Below, one piece after another: positions 1 to 9,363 of a stretch of 12,926 bases of DNA. Under the pieces are notes generated by a model. It saw nothing but the letters and a program-made list of their open reading frames with translations, ran no database searches and was not told the origin of the DNA. Both the position numbers and the translations under genes were made by a program. Source of the DNA: Isohypsibius dastychi (Eukaryota; Tardigrada; Eutardigrada; Parachela; Isohypsibiidae); the NCBI GenBank assembly GCA_034696485.1, contig JAQIWT010001036.1:1-12926 (forward strand). The letters run 5' to 3'. How positions within the stretch are numbered: position 1 is the stretch's first letter; each line of letters begins with the position of its first letter.

Positions 1-26
1 TGTAATATTTCTCTCGTATTTTTCAG

Positions 27-164
27 GTAGTGCGAGGAGAGATTTTCTCAGTTGCCTACAAATTACGGACCATTCGTCGAGTTTCAGTGGCTAGTCCAGC
101 AGATGATGCTTTGAGGACCAATTCATCCGATTCCCGACTCACGCGACAAATGTCTCAAGGATGA
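27..164 (+). CDS. Probable terminal exon of an upstream gene (3' part only)
   Basis: A strong acceptor (pyrimidine-rich run ending TTTTTCAG at 26) is followed by 45 open codons and a TGA at 162-164. The frame begins VVRGEIFSVAYKLRTIRR and ends in a Ser/Arg-rich tail finishing RQMSQG. The tail is hydrophilic, basic and rich in possible phosphorylation sites, as in the cytoplasmic C-terminus of a membrane protein, but no family can be named from so little. I assumed the intron enters at phase 0, because that frame stays open from the acceptor; the phase cannot be tested without the preceding exon. Alternatively it is a chance open stretch after a chance acceptor. Confidence 0.5.
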   Translation, partial: VVRGEIFSVAYKLRTIRRVSVASPADDALRTNSSDSRLTRQMSQG

Positions 165-2285
165 GACTGAACCGCAGCTTCCTGAAGATCACGTCTTGTG
201 GTACTCTTAAATTATTTGAACTTTTTTGTCCTACGTTTAATTCAAAACAGTTTTGCTCAAGAAAAACTGATTTTTTGAGCGGTTTTTTCGTGATTTGGAT
301 GAGTAGACGACCGTATTACTGAGAGAAAAACAATATCGTTGTCACGATTCGGTTCCGGGATTTTTTTTGCAAAAGTTCAGGGATTTCGAGGATGTCATTT
401 TCACGATAGATCAGATTCATTCGTTTGCTTCGTTATCTGGAACTTGTGAGTCCTACGTCGAAAAAAACTAATATATCTGATTTGTGAATAATATTTGCAT
501 TTTATCGCGAAAAGTGTCATCCTTGAAAATTCATTAACTTTTGCAGAAAATTTCTTCGTAAGATTTTCACTTTTGGTGTCGGTCCGTATTTTTCGCTTTG
601 CCAGGCGACATGGTGGCATATTTCTAGAGCCAGACTTTTTGACAATTTACGTGCGTCCGATTGATCATTAATTCTGCTTGGTGATATAATTCTAATTTCC
701 AACTACTTAAAACTAGACAGTTGTTCACTGCGTTTGTATAATAATTTTGTAATTTCTTTTCGACAGTCGTGTTGCGGGAGGTTTCATAACTTTAGTTTGG
801 GTGGCACAGTCGTTCAGACGACCAAAGTGGTTCAGGTTTCTTGAGCGAGAACAACGTCATCGCAGACCGGAAGTCAAGTTGCTCGCTAATCTTATGGCCA
901 GAGTCTGCGTTACTAGTTTGCGTCGGCTGTTACGCAAGTAGGATCATTATGTACGCATGTTTACCATGCTCGGCATTTCGTCTACTGTTTCCATATATGA
1001 GACGGATGTGGGGATGATGATGGCAAAGCGAGTCGACAAATTTGCCGAAGATGGAATGTGTTTCCGCTGGAATGCGATATTGTCAAGTTGGTGAACTTCA
1101 CAATATTCGCTGAGCCGCGATTAATTCTTATTTCGTACCTGAAGGTCATGGCATTTATCAAGAAAACATGTTTGTTCGGTATACCCAATGACGTTCGGGG
1201 TTTATGGATATTAGTGAAATAACAAAAAGATCACTTCGTAATTGCTTGCCTCGGGAATGTTGCCTGACCTGGAAGAAATCCCGTTCTCCCGTGATAATTC
1301 ACTATATTTTCATTCTGAATATATGGCATCGAATTTTCTCACTTAATTATAAATTAAATTTGCTTTCGGAGAAAACCATTCTGTCAGGCTGAAAATTTCG
1401 CATGTTGATGTGGTAATGGTTTTTTGCCAGGGTGATTCGAGAAGCTGCGTGAAATTCTGCTAGAGCCAGGACTGCCATTGAGAATCTTTACGAGCTGTCG
1501 TGGGATGGAATGTTTTCTAATGTCAATAAGATGGGATTTTGGTAGAGTGCTAACTGGGAGCTCTGAGCGACTTCCGGTGAATCCGAATGAATAATGCACA
1601 AGTGCTGCATTTGATGCGTTCCGCCGACACTTGTCTTTTTCGGGTTTTAAATTACCCATCGGGATACTCGCCGTCAAATTTGTCAATAACGAACCTCGCT
1701 GTTTCTCTCATCGTTTCGTTCTGGTTCATAGTCTAAATGGGGCATTATTTCACGAGGTTTCGCGGCTGGAGTTCTTGTCAAGCACGTTATCAACTTGCCG
1801 AATGGCTGACAAGCAGCATTTGCGTCTTTTATGATACCATTTTGTTTTGCGAGCATTTATGAGGTTGTATGAATCGGCAAACGAGTCTGAAATTTCGGAT
1901 CTGCTTGTCTCTGGATTGTGAATGTCTGGGACGTTTAATGTGATCATCGATAAGAATTTAATCGTTACCAACTTCTGACGTCTAATACAGTTCGAAATAA
2001 GGAACCGATCCTTCTGATTTAATCACGCTGACTTTGCGCTATTCGAACGCATGAAAATATTTCCGGTATCTGACTGGAACAAAGGATGCCCATTACTCCA
2101 ACCAATTGGATTGATATGTGGCGCATTGACCGGTTTATCTTCAACAGCTTTGATGATACAGTTGTTGCGCGATTAATTTAATAAGGGGGTGTCAGCAGCA
2201 GAGTTGGCCGGAATATCCATTGGGTTATGGTTTTGTGATCTCATATTTCGATTTTCTTCGAAAACGTTTCTGGAGTCGCCCGAAT
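165..2285. other. 2.1 kb with no recognised gene; upstream region of ACE
   Basis: No frame longer than about 100 codons exists on either strand, and none of the short frames has a recognisable motif, signal peptide or matching splice pair. No tRNA-like A/B box pair was seen. The left end presumably holds the 3' UTR of the preceding gene, including a small hairpin with GCTCAA (255-260) facing TTGAGC (275-280). The right end must hold the ACE promoter and 5' UTR. Two ACCGGAAGT words (ETS-type consensus) lie at 866-874 (+) and 1570-1578 (-). AT-rich TATA-like strings exist near 684 and 737, but none can be tied to a start site. Confidence 0.6.
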
Positions 2286-2402
2286 ATGTTGCGACAAGTA
2301 CTTCTGATCGGTAAGTATCTCTTTTTAAATAAAATAATTTGCTTTTACAAATGTGAATAATTTTTCTCGATTGCAGGCATTTTTGCCGGGATCTGCTTAG
2401 CG
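2286..2402 (+). other. ACE signal peptide (exon 1 and start of exon 2)
   Basis: Residues 1-17 read [17 protein letters not shown], a basic residue at position 3 followed by a hydrophobic core. Cleavage probably falls just after this Ala, before QGSKEEQ. The core is split by intron 1 (2311-2376, donor gtaagt) inside a Gly codon. This sends the protein to the secretory pathway, as expected for ACE. Confidence 0.85.
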
Positions 2403-5400
2403 CAAGGGAGTAAGGAAGAGCAGTTCAGGGAATGGGTGTTGAAATACAATGCCGATGCATCGCAGAAGATGTTTGCGGAAGTAGATGTAACGTGGAATTT
2501 CCAGACCAATATCACGGACGAGAATGAGAAAATTATGGTCAATAATACATAAATTCGTCGTTTATAAAGGTCACCTATGTATTTTGTTTTTCTAGTTGGA
2601 GGCCCAGGCCGTCACCGCCAATTTCACTCGGGATACCAGAACGGAAATGCTTGCTAATTTCAAATCTTCTGATCTGAAAGATTTAAAACTGAAACGTGTT
2701 TTCGACAAATTGAGTAAAATCGGGGATGCCGCACTCCCTGCTGCCGAATTCGATGAACTCGCCCAGTTGAAGTCCTCGATGGAAAGCACTTATTCCACCG
2801 CTCAGATCTGCGCTAATCCGAACGTAACCGATTTGGCGGAGTGCCCCGTGGATCAGCTGCTCAGTCTGGAACCTGGGATCACTGCAATCTTGGATAGCAG
2901 TCGTAATCCGGAATTATTAAAACATGTTTGGACGGCGTGGAGAGATGCAACTGGAAAGAAGATGAGAAGCCAGTATATTCGCTACATCGCGCTGAAAAAT
3001 CAAGCGGCGAAGGCTAATGGTATGGAAACATGAATCTTTTTCGCTGATCAGCAATTGATTTAATTTGTTAGAATACGATAATGCCGGAATCGCCTGGCGA
3101 GCTCCCTATGCGGAACCGGCAAAGAATTACACGGATGCTGATTTCTTGGCTGAAATCAAGGTGCTGTGGAACCAGATGAAGCCGCTGTATGAACAATTAC
3201 ACGCATATGTTCGCTCGAAATTACGAGAGCAGTATAAGGATGCCGACATTGCTGTTGACGGACCGATTCCAGCCCATCTGCTCGGTATGATCAATTTCCA
3301 GATAGAAATTACAGTTTCACGCTCCATGGCAATCTGAACGTATTTTAGGAAATATGTGGGCGCAATCGTGGCTCGGGGTTTTGAATTTCACCCAGATCTA
3401 CCCAAAACGTGAGGCCCTTGATGTCACCGCGGCGATGGTTGAGCAGAACTATACGGCTGACCAGATGTTCAACATTTCCAACAAGTTCTTCGAAGACCTT
3501 GGGCTTATTCCAATGCCGGAAGAGTTCTGGAACAAGTCTATGATTGTGAGACCGGATGACCGCAATGTTACATGCCATGCTTCAGCGTGGGATTTTTATA
3601 ATGGAAAAGACTTCCGGTAAAATACTGATCCATGTTCTCAAGGTCCGTGATGTTTGAATAACTGCATGTACTTCCATCTTGCAGGATCAAACAGTGCACG
3701 GCTGTAAACATGCAGGTATTCTTGTCACACAGTGGGTTGGGATCTATCTAACCATTTATTTGCAACAACCATGCAGGACCTGTTCACAGTACATCAGTAA
3801 GACACTACCCATAATTACTTTGGTCACTTGTAATAACTTCCCATTTTTTCAGCGAAATGGGACATGTTGAGTAAGACTTCCTTCAAATATGAGTCTGGAT
3901 TACCTTGTGACGGGGTAGTTGAACGTTGTTTAGATATTTCTTGCAATATAAAGATCAGTGGATCTCATTCCGGTAAGTTATTTGCATGATCACATACTCG
4001 ACGGTTAGATGACCTTTTCGTCGTAGTGATGGCGCCAATGATGGGTTCCACGAAGCAAGTGAGTAACTCGCTTTTACTAATTTGTTTCATTGGACTAATC
4101 TTGTTCTTGTGGTGTTACAGTCGGAGATACGCTTGCCTTGAGTGTTTCCACTCCCAAACATTTAAGCAATATCGGGCTTTTGCCACAAAGTGCAAACAGC
4201 TCGGACACGGGTAAATTGCTTTTCTCTGCAGAACACATTGTCTTGATAAATATTCTTCTGCGCAGAAATGGATCTGAACTTCATGTTTTCAACGGCTTTG
4301 GAAAAAATTGCCTTCCTGCCATTCGGGCTTTTGATGGTAACGATCTTCACCTCTGACTTTTCCACGACGAATCCACACAGTTGTGAATTAATGTTTTTCT
4401 AGGACATGTACAGATACGAGATATTCGAAGGCATTATCGGAGAAGACGAGCTCAACGCCAGATGGTGGGAAAAACTGTAGGTGTACCGGTCGCGCTGTTT
4501 ATCAAAGCGTCACGAAAATTGATGACCTGGCCATTTCAGCGTGGAGTATCAAGGTATATGTTCACCGGTTGAACGTACTGAAGACGACTTCGACCCGGCT
4601 GCGAAATATCACATCCCGGCGGATGTATCAAGGATATTTTTTCTGGCCCCACATTCACTAAATGGTTTTTTTCCAGGTTCCATACATGAGGTGATGATTT
4701 CGGCTCATTCGCTTTATTGACGACTTGGTCCCATGGTTGACTTTTTACTAGATACTTTGTCAGTTTCGTTATCCAGTTCCAGTTCCACGAAGCTTTGTGT
4801 AACGCAGCAGGTCATACAGGCCCTCTGTACACTTGTGACATCGATGGCTCCAAAGCAGCTGGAGCTTTGATGAGGTAACTTGCTTCATCCAAATGGAAAT
4901 GCTCGTATGATCACCTGATTCTAGGGACGCATTATCCAAAGGTTCCTCCGAGCCTTGGCAAGATGTGATGAAGGTACACAGCTCCCAAGATTTCGGTGTC
5001 AGTTCGGTGAATAACTGGCTCTACTAGGCTTTGACCAAACAAGAGAAAATGGATGCGGGTCCTCTGATGAGATTCTTCGAGCCTTTGTTGGAGCATTTGA
5101 AGATGGAAAATATGAAAATGGGAAATGTTGTTGGATGGACCAAAAGTTGGTTATTATTAGTGTAGACTTGTGATCGTCATATTTTCCAACCGGGTTCGTT
5201 GCAGATACATTTTGTGGAGCCAAACGTGATGTTTCTGACTTCTTGGATAATGTCTATGCTGAACAGGCAAAGCAGGTTATTTACGAAGCTCAAGAAGCCA
5301 GCTGGAATTATAACATCAACATAACGGATCACAACAAAGAAATCATGGTGAGAGACAACAAAATGATACTTAGACTTGCACGTGGCTGATCATAAATTTC

Positions 5401-8047
5401 GAGTTTGCTTGATGACATTCAGTCGCATTTAAATCTGTGTATGAATATTAAATCCACAGAATATTATGACACGATGTGCTGCTCGGTATTTTTCGTGACC
5501 TTTTTTGTTTTTGATCTAGAACGCCGCATCCACCAACAACGCAGTTTTTGACAAATCTGTCGCATCCATTCTGAAGACCTATAATGTCAACGAAATCACA
5601 AATCCAATAACTCGCCGGATGTACGAGAAATTGTCCAAGCTGGGCGACGCTGGTTTGCCGGATGACAAGTTCGCCGAGCTCATGGATGTTGGAAACAGGA
5701 TGTCGGAAATTTACAACAAAGCGAAAGTCTGCAACGATACATCTATTAAGGATATTGCGAAATGTCCAAAAGAAAAACAGCTGGCTTTGGAGCCGGAAAT
5801 AACACAAGCACTGGCCAACAGCCGGAATCCGGACTATCTTCTGCATTTATGGACATCGTGGAGAGATCAAAGCGGAAAGAAAATGCGACAAGATTATAAG
5901 CGATATGTTGAATTGAAGAACGACGCTGCTAAACTCGACGGTAAAAAAAACATGATTAAACAACACGTTTTCGCTACAAAGAATCCCGTAACAATCTTTT
6001 GTTTTAAAAAAATATAATGAGCATCACAGTTTTTACTCACTTCGTGGCCAGCAATATGACTATCTGGATTACGAACAATTATCTTTAGGATACAACAACA
6101 CCGCCGAAGCATGGAGATCTCCTTATGTGGAGCCGGATTACAACTACACCGATGCAAACTTTCTGGCCGACATTGCTGCAGTTTGGAAAGAACTGAAACC
6201 CTTCTATCAGATGCTTCATTCGTATGTTCGTCATCAGCTGATTATAAAATACGAGAAAACTTCTGCCCGTTTGACGAAAGCCGGTCCGATTCCAGCTCAT
6301 CTTCTTGGTGCGATTTTTTTATCCGAAAGTCGACTGAATATAACGATGTTTGTGGTTCTAAAGGTAACATGTGGGCGCAGACTTGGGGAAACCTTTTGAG
6401 CTTTACCGTCCCAAATCCCGGTAAACCATCGCTGGATGTGACCAGCGAAATGGCTCGGCAAGGATACAATGCCAGTAGAATGTTCCGCTTGTCCGATAAG
6501 TTTTTCAAGGAACTTGGTTTGGAGGAAATGCCTCAGGAATTCTGGGATAAGTCGCTGACTGAAAAACCAACTGATGGTCGAGATTTGACTTGCCACGCTT
6601 CAGCATGGGATTTCTACAATCAGAAAGATTTCCGGTAATTTTTGTGGTCTCATCCTGCTCACACAATTAATCAGAATCTTCACAATTTACAGCATCAAAC
6701 AATGCACCGAAGTCACAATGGAGGACCTGCTCACCGTTCACCAGTAAGTTGTCGATGCGTGACCTTTTGGGTGTATTCGAACATGCGATTGCATTGTAGC
6801 GAGATGGGGCACGTTGAATATTATCTGCTTTACAAAAACCAGCCTATTCCGTTCCGTAAGTTTTAGAATTCGGCCGAAATCCTTGCAAGATTTCGTCAAA
6901 CTTGATTTTCAGGTCGAGGAGCTAATGACGGTTTCCACGAAGCAGGTGGGTTCATTCTTTATTTCCATATATTTTTTCCTCATTATACCGATATTGCTTC
7001 TCCAGTTGGAGACACAATATCGCTCAGTGTTTCGACTCCTGCTCATCTCCAGAAAATCGAACTCCTTCCCAACACAACTGTCATCGATACAGGTATATTG
7101 TTGAATTCAAAGCGATGATTTGTCTTTGTCTGATGATTTATTTTATTCGTTATCCATTTTTATGCAGCTATGGATGAGAATTTCATGTTCAACACCGCCC
7201 TGGAAAAAATCGCGTTTTTGCCGTTTGGACTGATGCTTGATATGTATCGATATGATATTTTTACCGGCAAAATCAAGCCCGAAGAGTACAACGCAAAATG
7301 GTGGGAATATGTGTAAGCATTGCAAGGTTCATGAAAATTCAGTTGAAAGGTCATTGGGTTTCCTTCATATAGAAATGAATATCAAGGGCTCTGTGCACCA
7401 GCCAAGCGATCGGAAGAGGATTTTGATGCAGCAAGTAAATATCATATTACAGCTGATGTGAGCATATTAGTTCCACATCAAATTATCAAAACAATTTATT
7501 TCGATTAATTTTACTTTCATTTTGCAGGTTCCTTACATGAGATATTTTGTTAGCTTTGTAATTCAGTTCCAGTTCCACAAAGCGGTCTGCGATGCCGCTG
7601 GCCACAACGGACCTCTTTATAAATGTGACATCGATGGCCAGAAAGCGGCTGGCGCTCTTCTGAGGTCTTATTTTACATTTTATTATATAACCGTCTTAAA
7701 AACCGAGATTCTACTTTGTAGAAAGGGATTGCAGTTGGGTTCATCAGTTCCATGGCAGACGGCCATGCGAGAGCTAACAGGCGGCGAAAAAATAAGTGCC
7801 AAGCCCCTTCTGGACTTCTTTTCTCCCATTCAAGCCTGGCTTGAGAAGTACATTGTTAAAAATGATTTGCCAAAAACTTGGACATCAGGTAAGAACATCG
7901 TTATTGTTCTCATCGTAAAAGGTCATGAACTGAATTTCGTTGCCAGAGCCTTATTGCCCGCAAACTGACAGCGCTACTGGAACATTTGGTTCGGCGACGC
8001 TGATCTTCCTTGTCACTGCGTTTATGTTGGTCTTCCGGAACGTGTAA
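2286..8047 (+). CDS. ACE: Two-domain angiotensin-converting enzyme (peptidyl-dipeptidase, M2 family), 31 exons, 1256 aa
   Basis: A zinc dipeptidyl carboxypeptidase that removes C-terminal dipeptides from small peptides at the cell surface. The reconstruction is 3771 coding bases. It has a signal peptide (residues 1-17), an N catalytic domain (about 20-618), a short linker with [12 protein letters not shown] (about 623-634), a C catalytic domain (about 640-1223), and a hydrophobic C-terminus. Both halves carry HEMGH plus a downstream Glu 24 residues on, as well as [23 protein letters not shown] and VPYMRYF, all hallmarks of ACE. The length is close to the roughly 1300 residues of vertebrate somatic ACE. 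All 30 introns are GT-AG and every junction keeps frame, which supports one two-domain gene rather than two genes: there is no stop, start or signal peptide between the halves. A few donors are weak (2538 gtcaat, 4625 gtatca, 5146 gttggt, 6308 gtgcga, 7665 gtctta), so those borders are the least certain. Start chosen at 2286 because it leads directly into the signal peptide. Confidence 0.93.
2377..5347 (+). other. ACE N-domain: exons 2-19 and its catalytic site
   Basis: Exons: 2377-2537, 2596-3019, 3072-3284, 3349-3616, 3685-3715, 3777-3796, 3853-3870, 3934-3972, 4027-4058, 4121-4210, 4266-4336, 4403-4476, 4540-4624, 4677-4690, 4752-4874, 4925-4973, 5028-5145, 5205-5347 (the last covers the linker and the start of the C half). 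The zinc ligands are H381 and H385 of HEMGH and E409 of GFHEAIGD; E382 is the catalytic base. H351 (CHASAW), K511, H513, Y520, R522 and Y523 match the substrate and chloride-coordinating residues known from mammalian ACE. Nothing essential is missing, so this half should be active. Three microexons (20, 18 and 14 bases) lie in the active-site stretch, and the first zinc-ligand codon is split between exons 7 and 8. Confidence 0.88.
5520..7888 (+). other. ACE C-domain: exons 20-30 and its catalytic site
   Basis: Exons: 5520-5940, 6089-6307, 6364-6634, 6693-6743, 6800-6855, 6913-6945, 7006-7092, 7168-7312, 7373-7457, 7528-7664, 7722-7888. The zinc ligands are H987 and H991 of HEMGH and E1015 of GFHEAVGD; the catalytic base is E988. 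H957, K1116, H1118, Y1125, R1127 and Y1128 are the partners of the N-domain substrate-site residues, so this half also looks active. Most introns match the N half in position and phase, which shows that the halves arose by duplication of an already intron-containing unit. Five N-half introns are absent here. The flanking introns 19 (5348-5519) and 20 (5941-6088) are the longest in the gene. Confidence 0.88.
7947..8047 (+). other. ACE C-terminal anchor exon (GPI-like signal, no cytoplasmic tail)
   Basis: Exon 31 encodes residues 1224-1256. EPYCPQTD is followed by a run of small residues (SATGTFGSA, 1232-1240), about 13 hydrophobic residues (1241-1253) and only RNV before the TAA. Small residues, then a hydrophobic stretch and almost nothing after it, is the layout of a GPI-attachment signal. 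Mammalian ACE instead has a membrane span followed by a cytoplasmic tail. A tail-less type I membrane anchor is the alternative. Ser, Gly or Ala within 1232-1239 could be the attachment site; I cannot choose among them. Confidence 0.6.
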
Positions 8048-8092
8048 TTATGTGATTTCCTAAAATCTTCCGGTCTGTTTTTCAAAAAATCG

Positions 8093-8098
8093 AATATA
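8093..8098 (+). terminator. Possible ACE poly(A) signal (AATATA variant)
   Basis: AATATA lies 46 bases after the ACE stop and is followed by T-rich sequence (8136-8152). AATATA is a known weaker variant of the cleavage signal. No better candidate is present before the next gene. Confidence 0.3.
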
Positions 8099-8113
8099 TT
8101 GTATTGCTGTTTT

Positions 8114-8131
8114 TGAAACGTGAACGTTTCA
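8114..8131 (+). other. Perfect 7-bp hairpin in the ACE 3' UTR
   Basis: TGAAACG and CGTTTCA are exact reverse complements separated by a 4-base loop (TGAA). The stem lies just after the probable poly(A) signal, so it may be at or past the transcript end. No known element is recognised. Confidence 0.5.
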
Positions 8132-8368
8132 GCCATTAATTATTTTTTTGTATGTACGCGATTTTTCCGGGTGAAATAATCATATCACTAATGAATGAAT
8201 TAGTCCCACCAGTATCTCGAAATTTAATTTTTCGTTCACGATATCTTATCAAACGGAAGGATTATCTTTTTGCCATTGTTCAGAAACGACTGCAAGCAAC
8301 CGACGAGCGGCACTTCGAGTTCGAAGGCAGATTCGGTTCGCAGTTGTTCTGAACTTAAGTTCGGAAAA

Positions 8369-9363
8369 ATGATCAGAGGTAACTTGCTATTTTGTATTTT
8401 GTGCCTAGTGGCAGTGGCGTCCGGCAAGTTGGACGAGAGCGTTATTCGGACGGCATCCGCTGTTTATTCAAGAGCTGATAGCATTATTCGCCAATATTCT
8501 GATGGCAAAACAACCGTCGTCGCAATCTTCACATCCGAAGAAGAATTGTTAGATTGCCACGTTGATGCCAGCAACATAAATGTAACACAGAGGTTGTTCA
8601 ACCAGGCTGTGTTGAACCCGCTGAATGAGAAGCAGTTTTTGTTCCAAGCCGACGTCCAGAGGATTGGAAGGAAATGCCGAAAATTCACTCGCGACGTTGT
8701 AAGTTTTTTTAGTTCACCTCAATGGTCTTCGTAAAGAATACTCTTGAATACAGAACCGAACGCCTGTCAGCGAATTGACTGAAGCGCAAAGGCGAACTCG
8801 AAATCGCCTTGGACTGGACACTCTTCCAACCGGAAGTAATTACTGCACTCGCCAACTTGTGCCGGTAAAGGACGATAAATCAGACCTTAACCAAAAGGAA
8901 GAAGTGAATTCGTACAACGCTCAAGTCGAGAACTGTTGTAAAGAATGGCAGAGATGTGGACCAATAGTGGAAGGTATCTTGTTGATGACGATGTCGACGT
9001 ATCAAATATAATCATATCACCGGACTATAACGCCAATTTCAATCAAATTTTAGTATTCCTGTTTCAGGTTTATCTACAGTGAATGGACTTTACAACCCAT
9101 TTTTTTGGCCTCTGAGAAGTTGCGACTGCGAACTCAAGCTGCGCCAGTGCTCTTCGGAAGCCCATGCGAACAAAGAAGCACGCCAAGACGACGAAATTTC
9201 CCGCTTTGTTGAATCGTATTTTAACGAACTAAATCCGAAATGTTTTTCAGTGGAACACGAAAATGCATGTGTTGAATATGATTTCTGGCATGTTCATTGT
9301 CAAAAAACTGAAACCCGTGACATTTATGTGATCAAAAGTCTAGAACAGGCACCTGCTTTTTGA
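8369..9363 (+). CDS. Secreted group III phospholipase A2-like protein, catalytic dyad lost
   Basis: Three exons (8369-8698, 8754-8973, 9068-9363) encode 281 residues; phases match and all borders are GT-AG. Residues 1-19 are a signal peptide (core LLFCILCLVAVASG). An N-terminal region of about 110 residues precedes the phospholipase-like domain, as in many arthropod and vertebrate group III proteins. The family layout is recognisable: a C141 loop, C171-C172, then SCDCELKLRQC in exon 3, then YFNELNPKCFSVEH, with a further C near residue 260. Active family members have Cys-Cys-x-x-His-Asp. Here the same place reads CCKEWQRC, with W175 for the catalytic His and Q176 for the Asp. The calcium loop WCGxG is reduced to YCTRQ, and the spacing from C141 to C171 is longer than usual. 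It therefore should not hydrolyse phospholipid; a binding or decoy role is inference. The upstream in-frame Met at 8270 was rejected because it would bury the signal peptide. Confidence 0.82.

Larger units (their letters stand above)
8048..8368. other. ACE 3' UTR and upstream region of the phospholipase-like gene
   Basis: No coding frame is convincing here. The first part should be the ACE 3' UTR. It contains a variant poly(A) hexamer AATATA (8093-8098) and a perfect hairpin (8114-8131). No canonical AATAAA lies within 200 bases of the ACE stop. The rest is presumably the promoter and leader of the gene starting at 8369. Confidence 0.5.

Noticed and set aside
1384-1686. 100-codon frame on the - strand in the upstream gap
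   Set aside because: No recognisable motif, no matching splice partner, ordinary length for chance, and a + strand frame overlaps it with equal quality.
6111-6638. 175-codon + frame overlapping ACE exons 21 and 22
   Set aside because: It begins in the wrong frame of exon 21, reads through the 6308-6363 intron and only then enters the true ACE frame; it is an artefact of ignoring the intron.
2286-8047. Two separate tandem single-domain ACE genes
   Set aside because: There is no stop codon, poly(A) signal, promoter-like gap, ATG or signal peptide between the halves. Exons 18-20 join in frame through a linker like that of somatic ACE.
8270-8368. In-frame upstream Met that would extend the phospholipase-like protein by 33 residues
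   Set aside because: It places a hydrophilic Ser/Lys-rich stretch before the hydrophobic signal core, which works as a signal peptide only from the Met at 8369.
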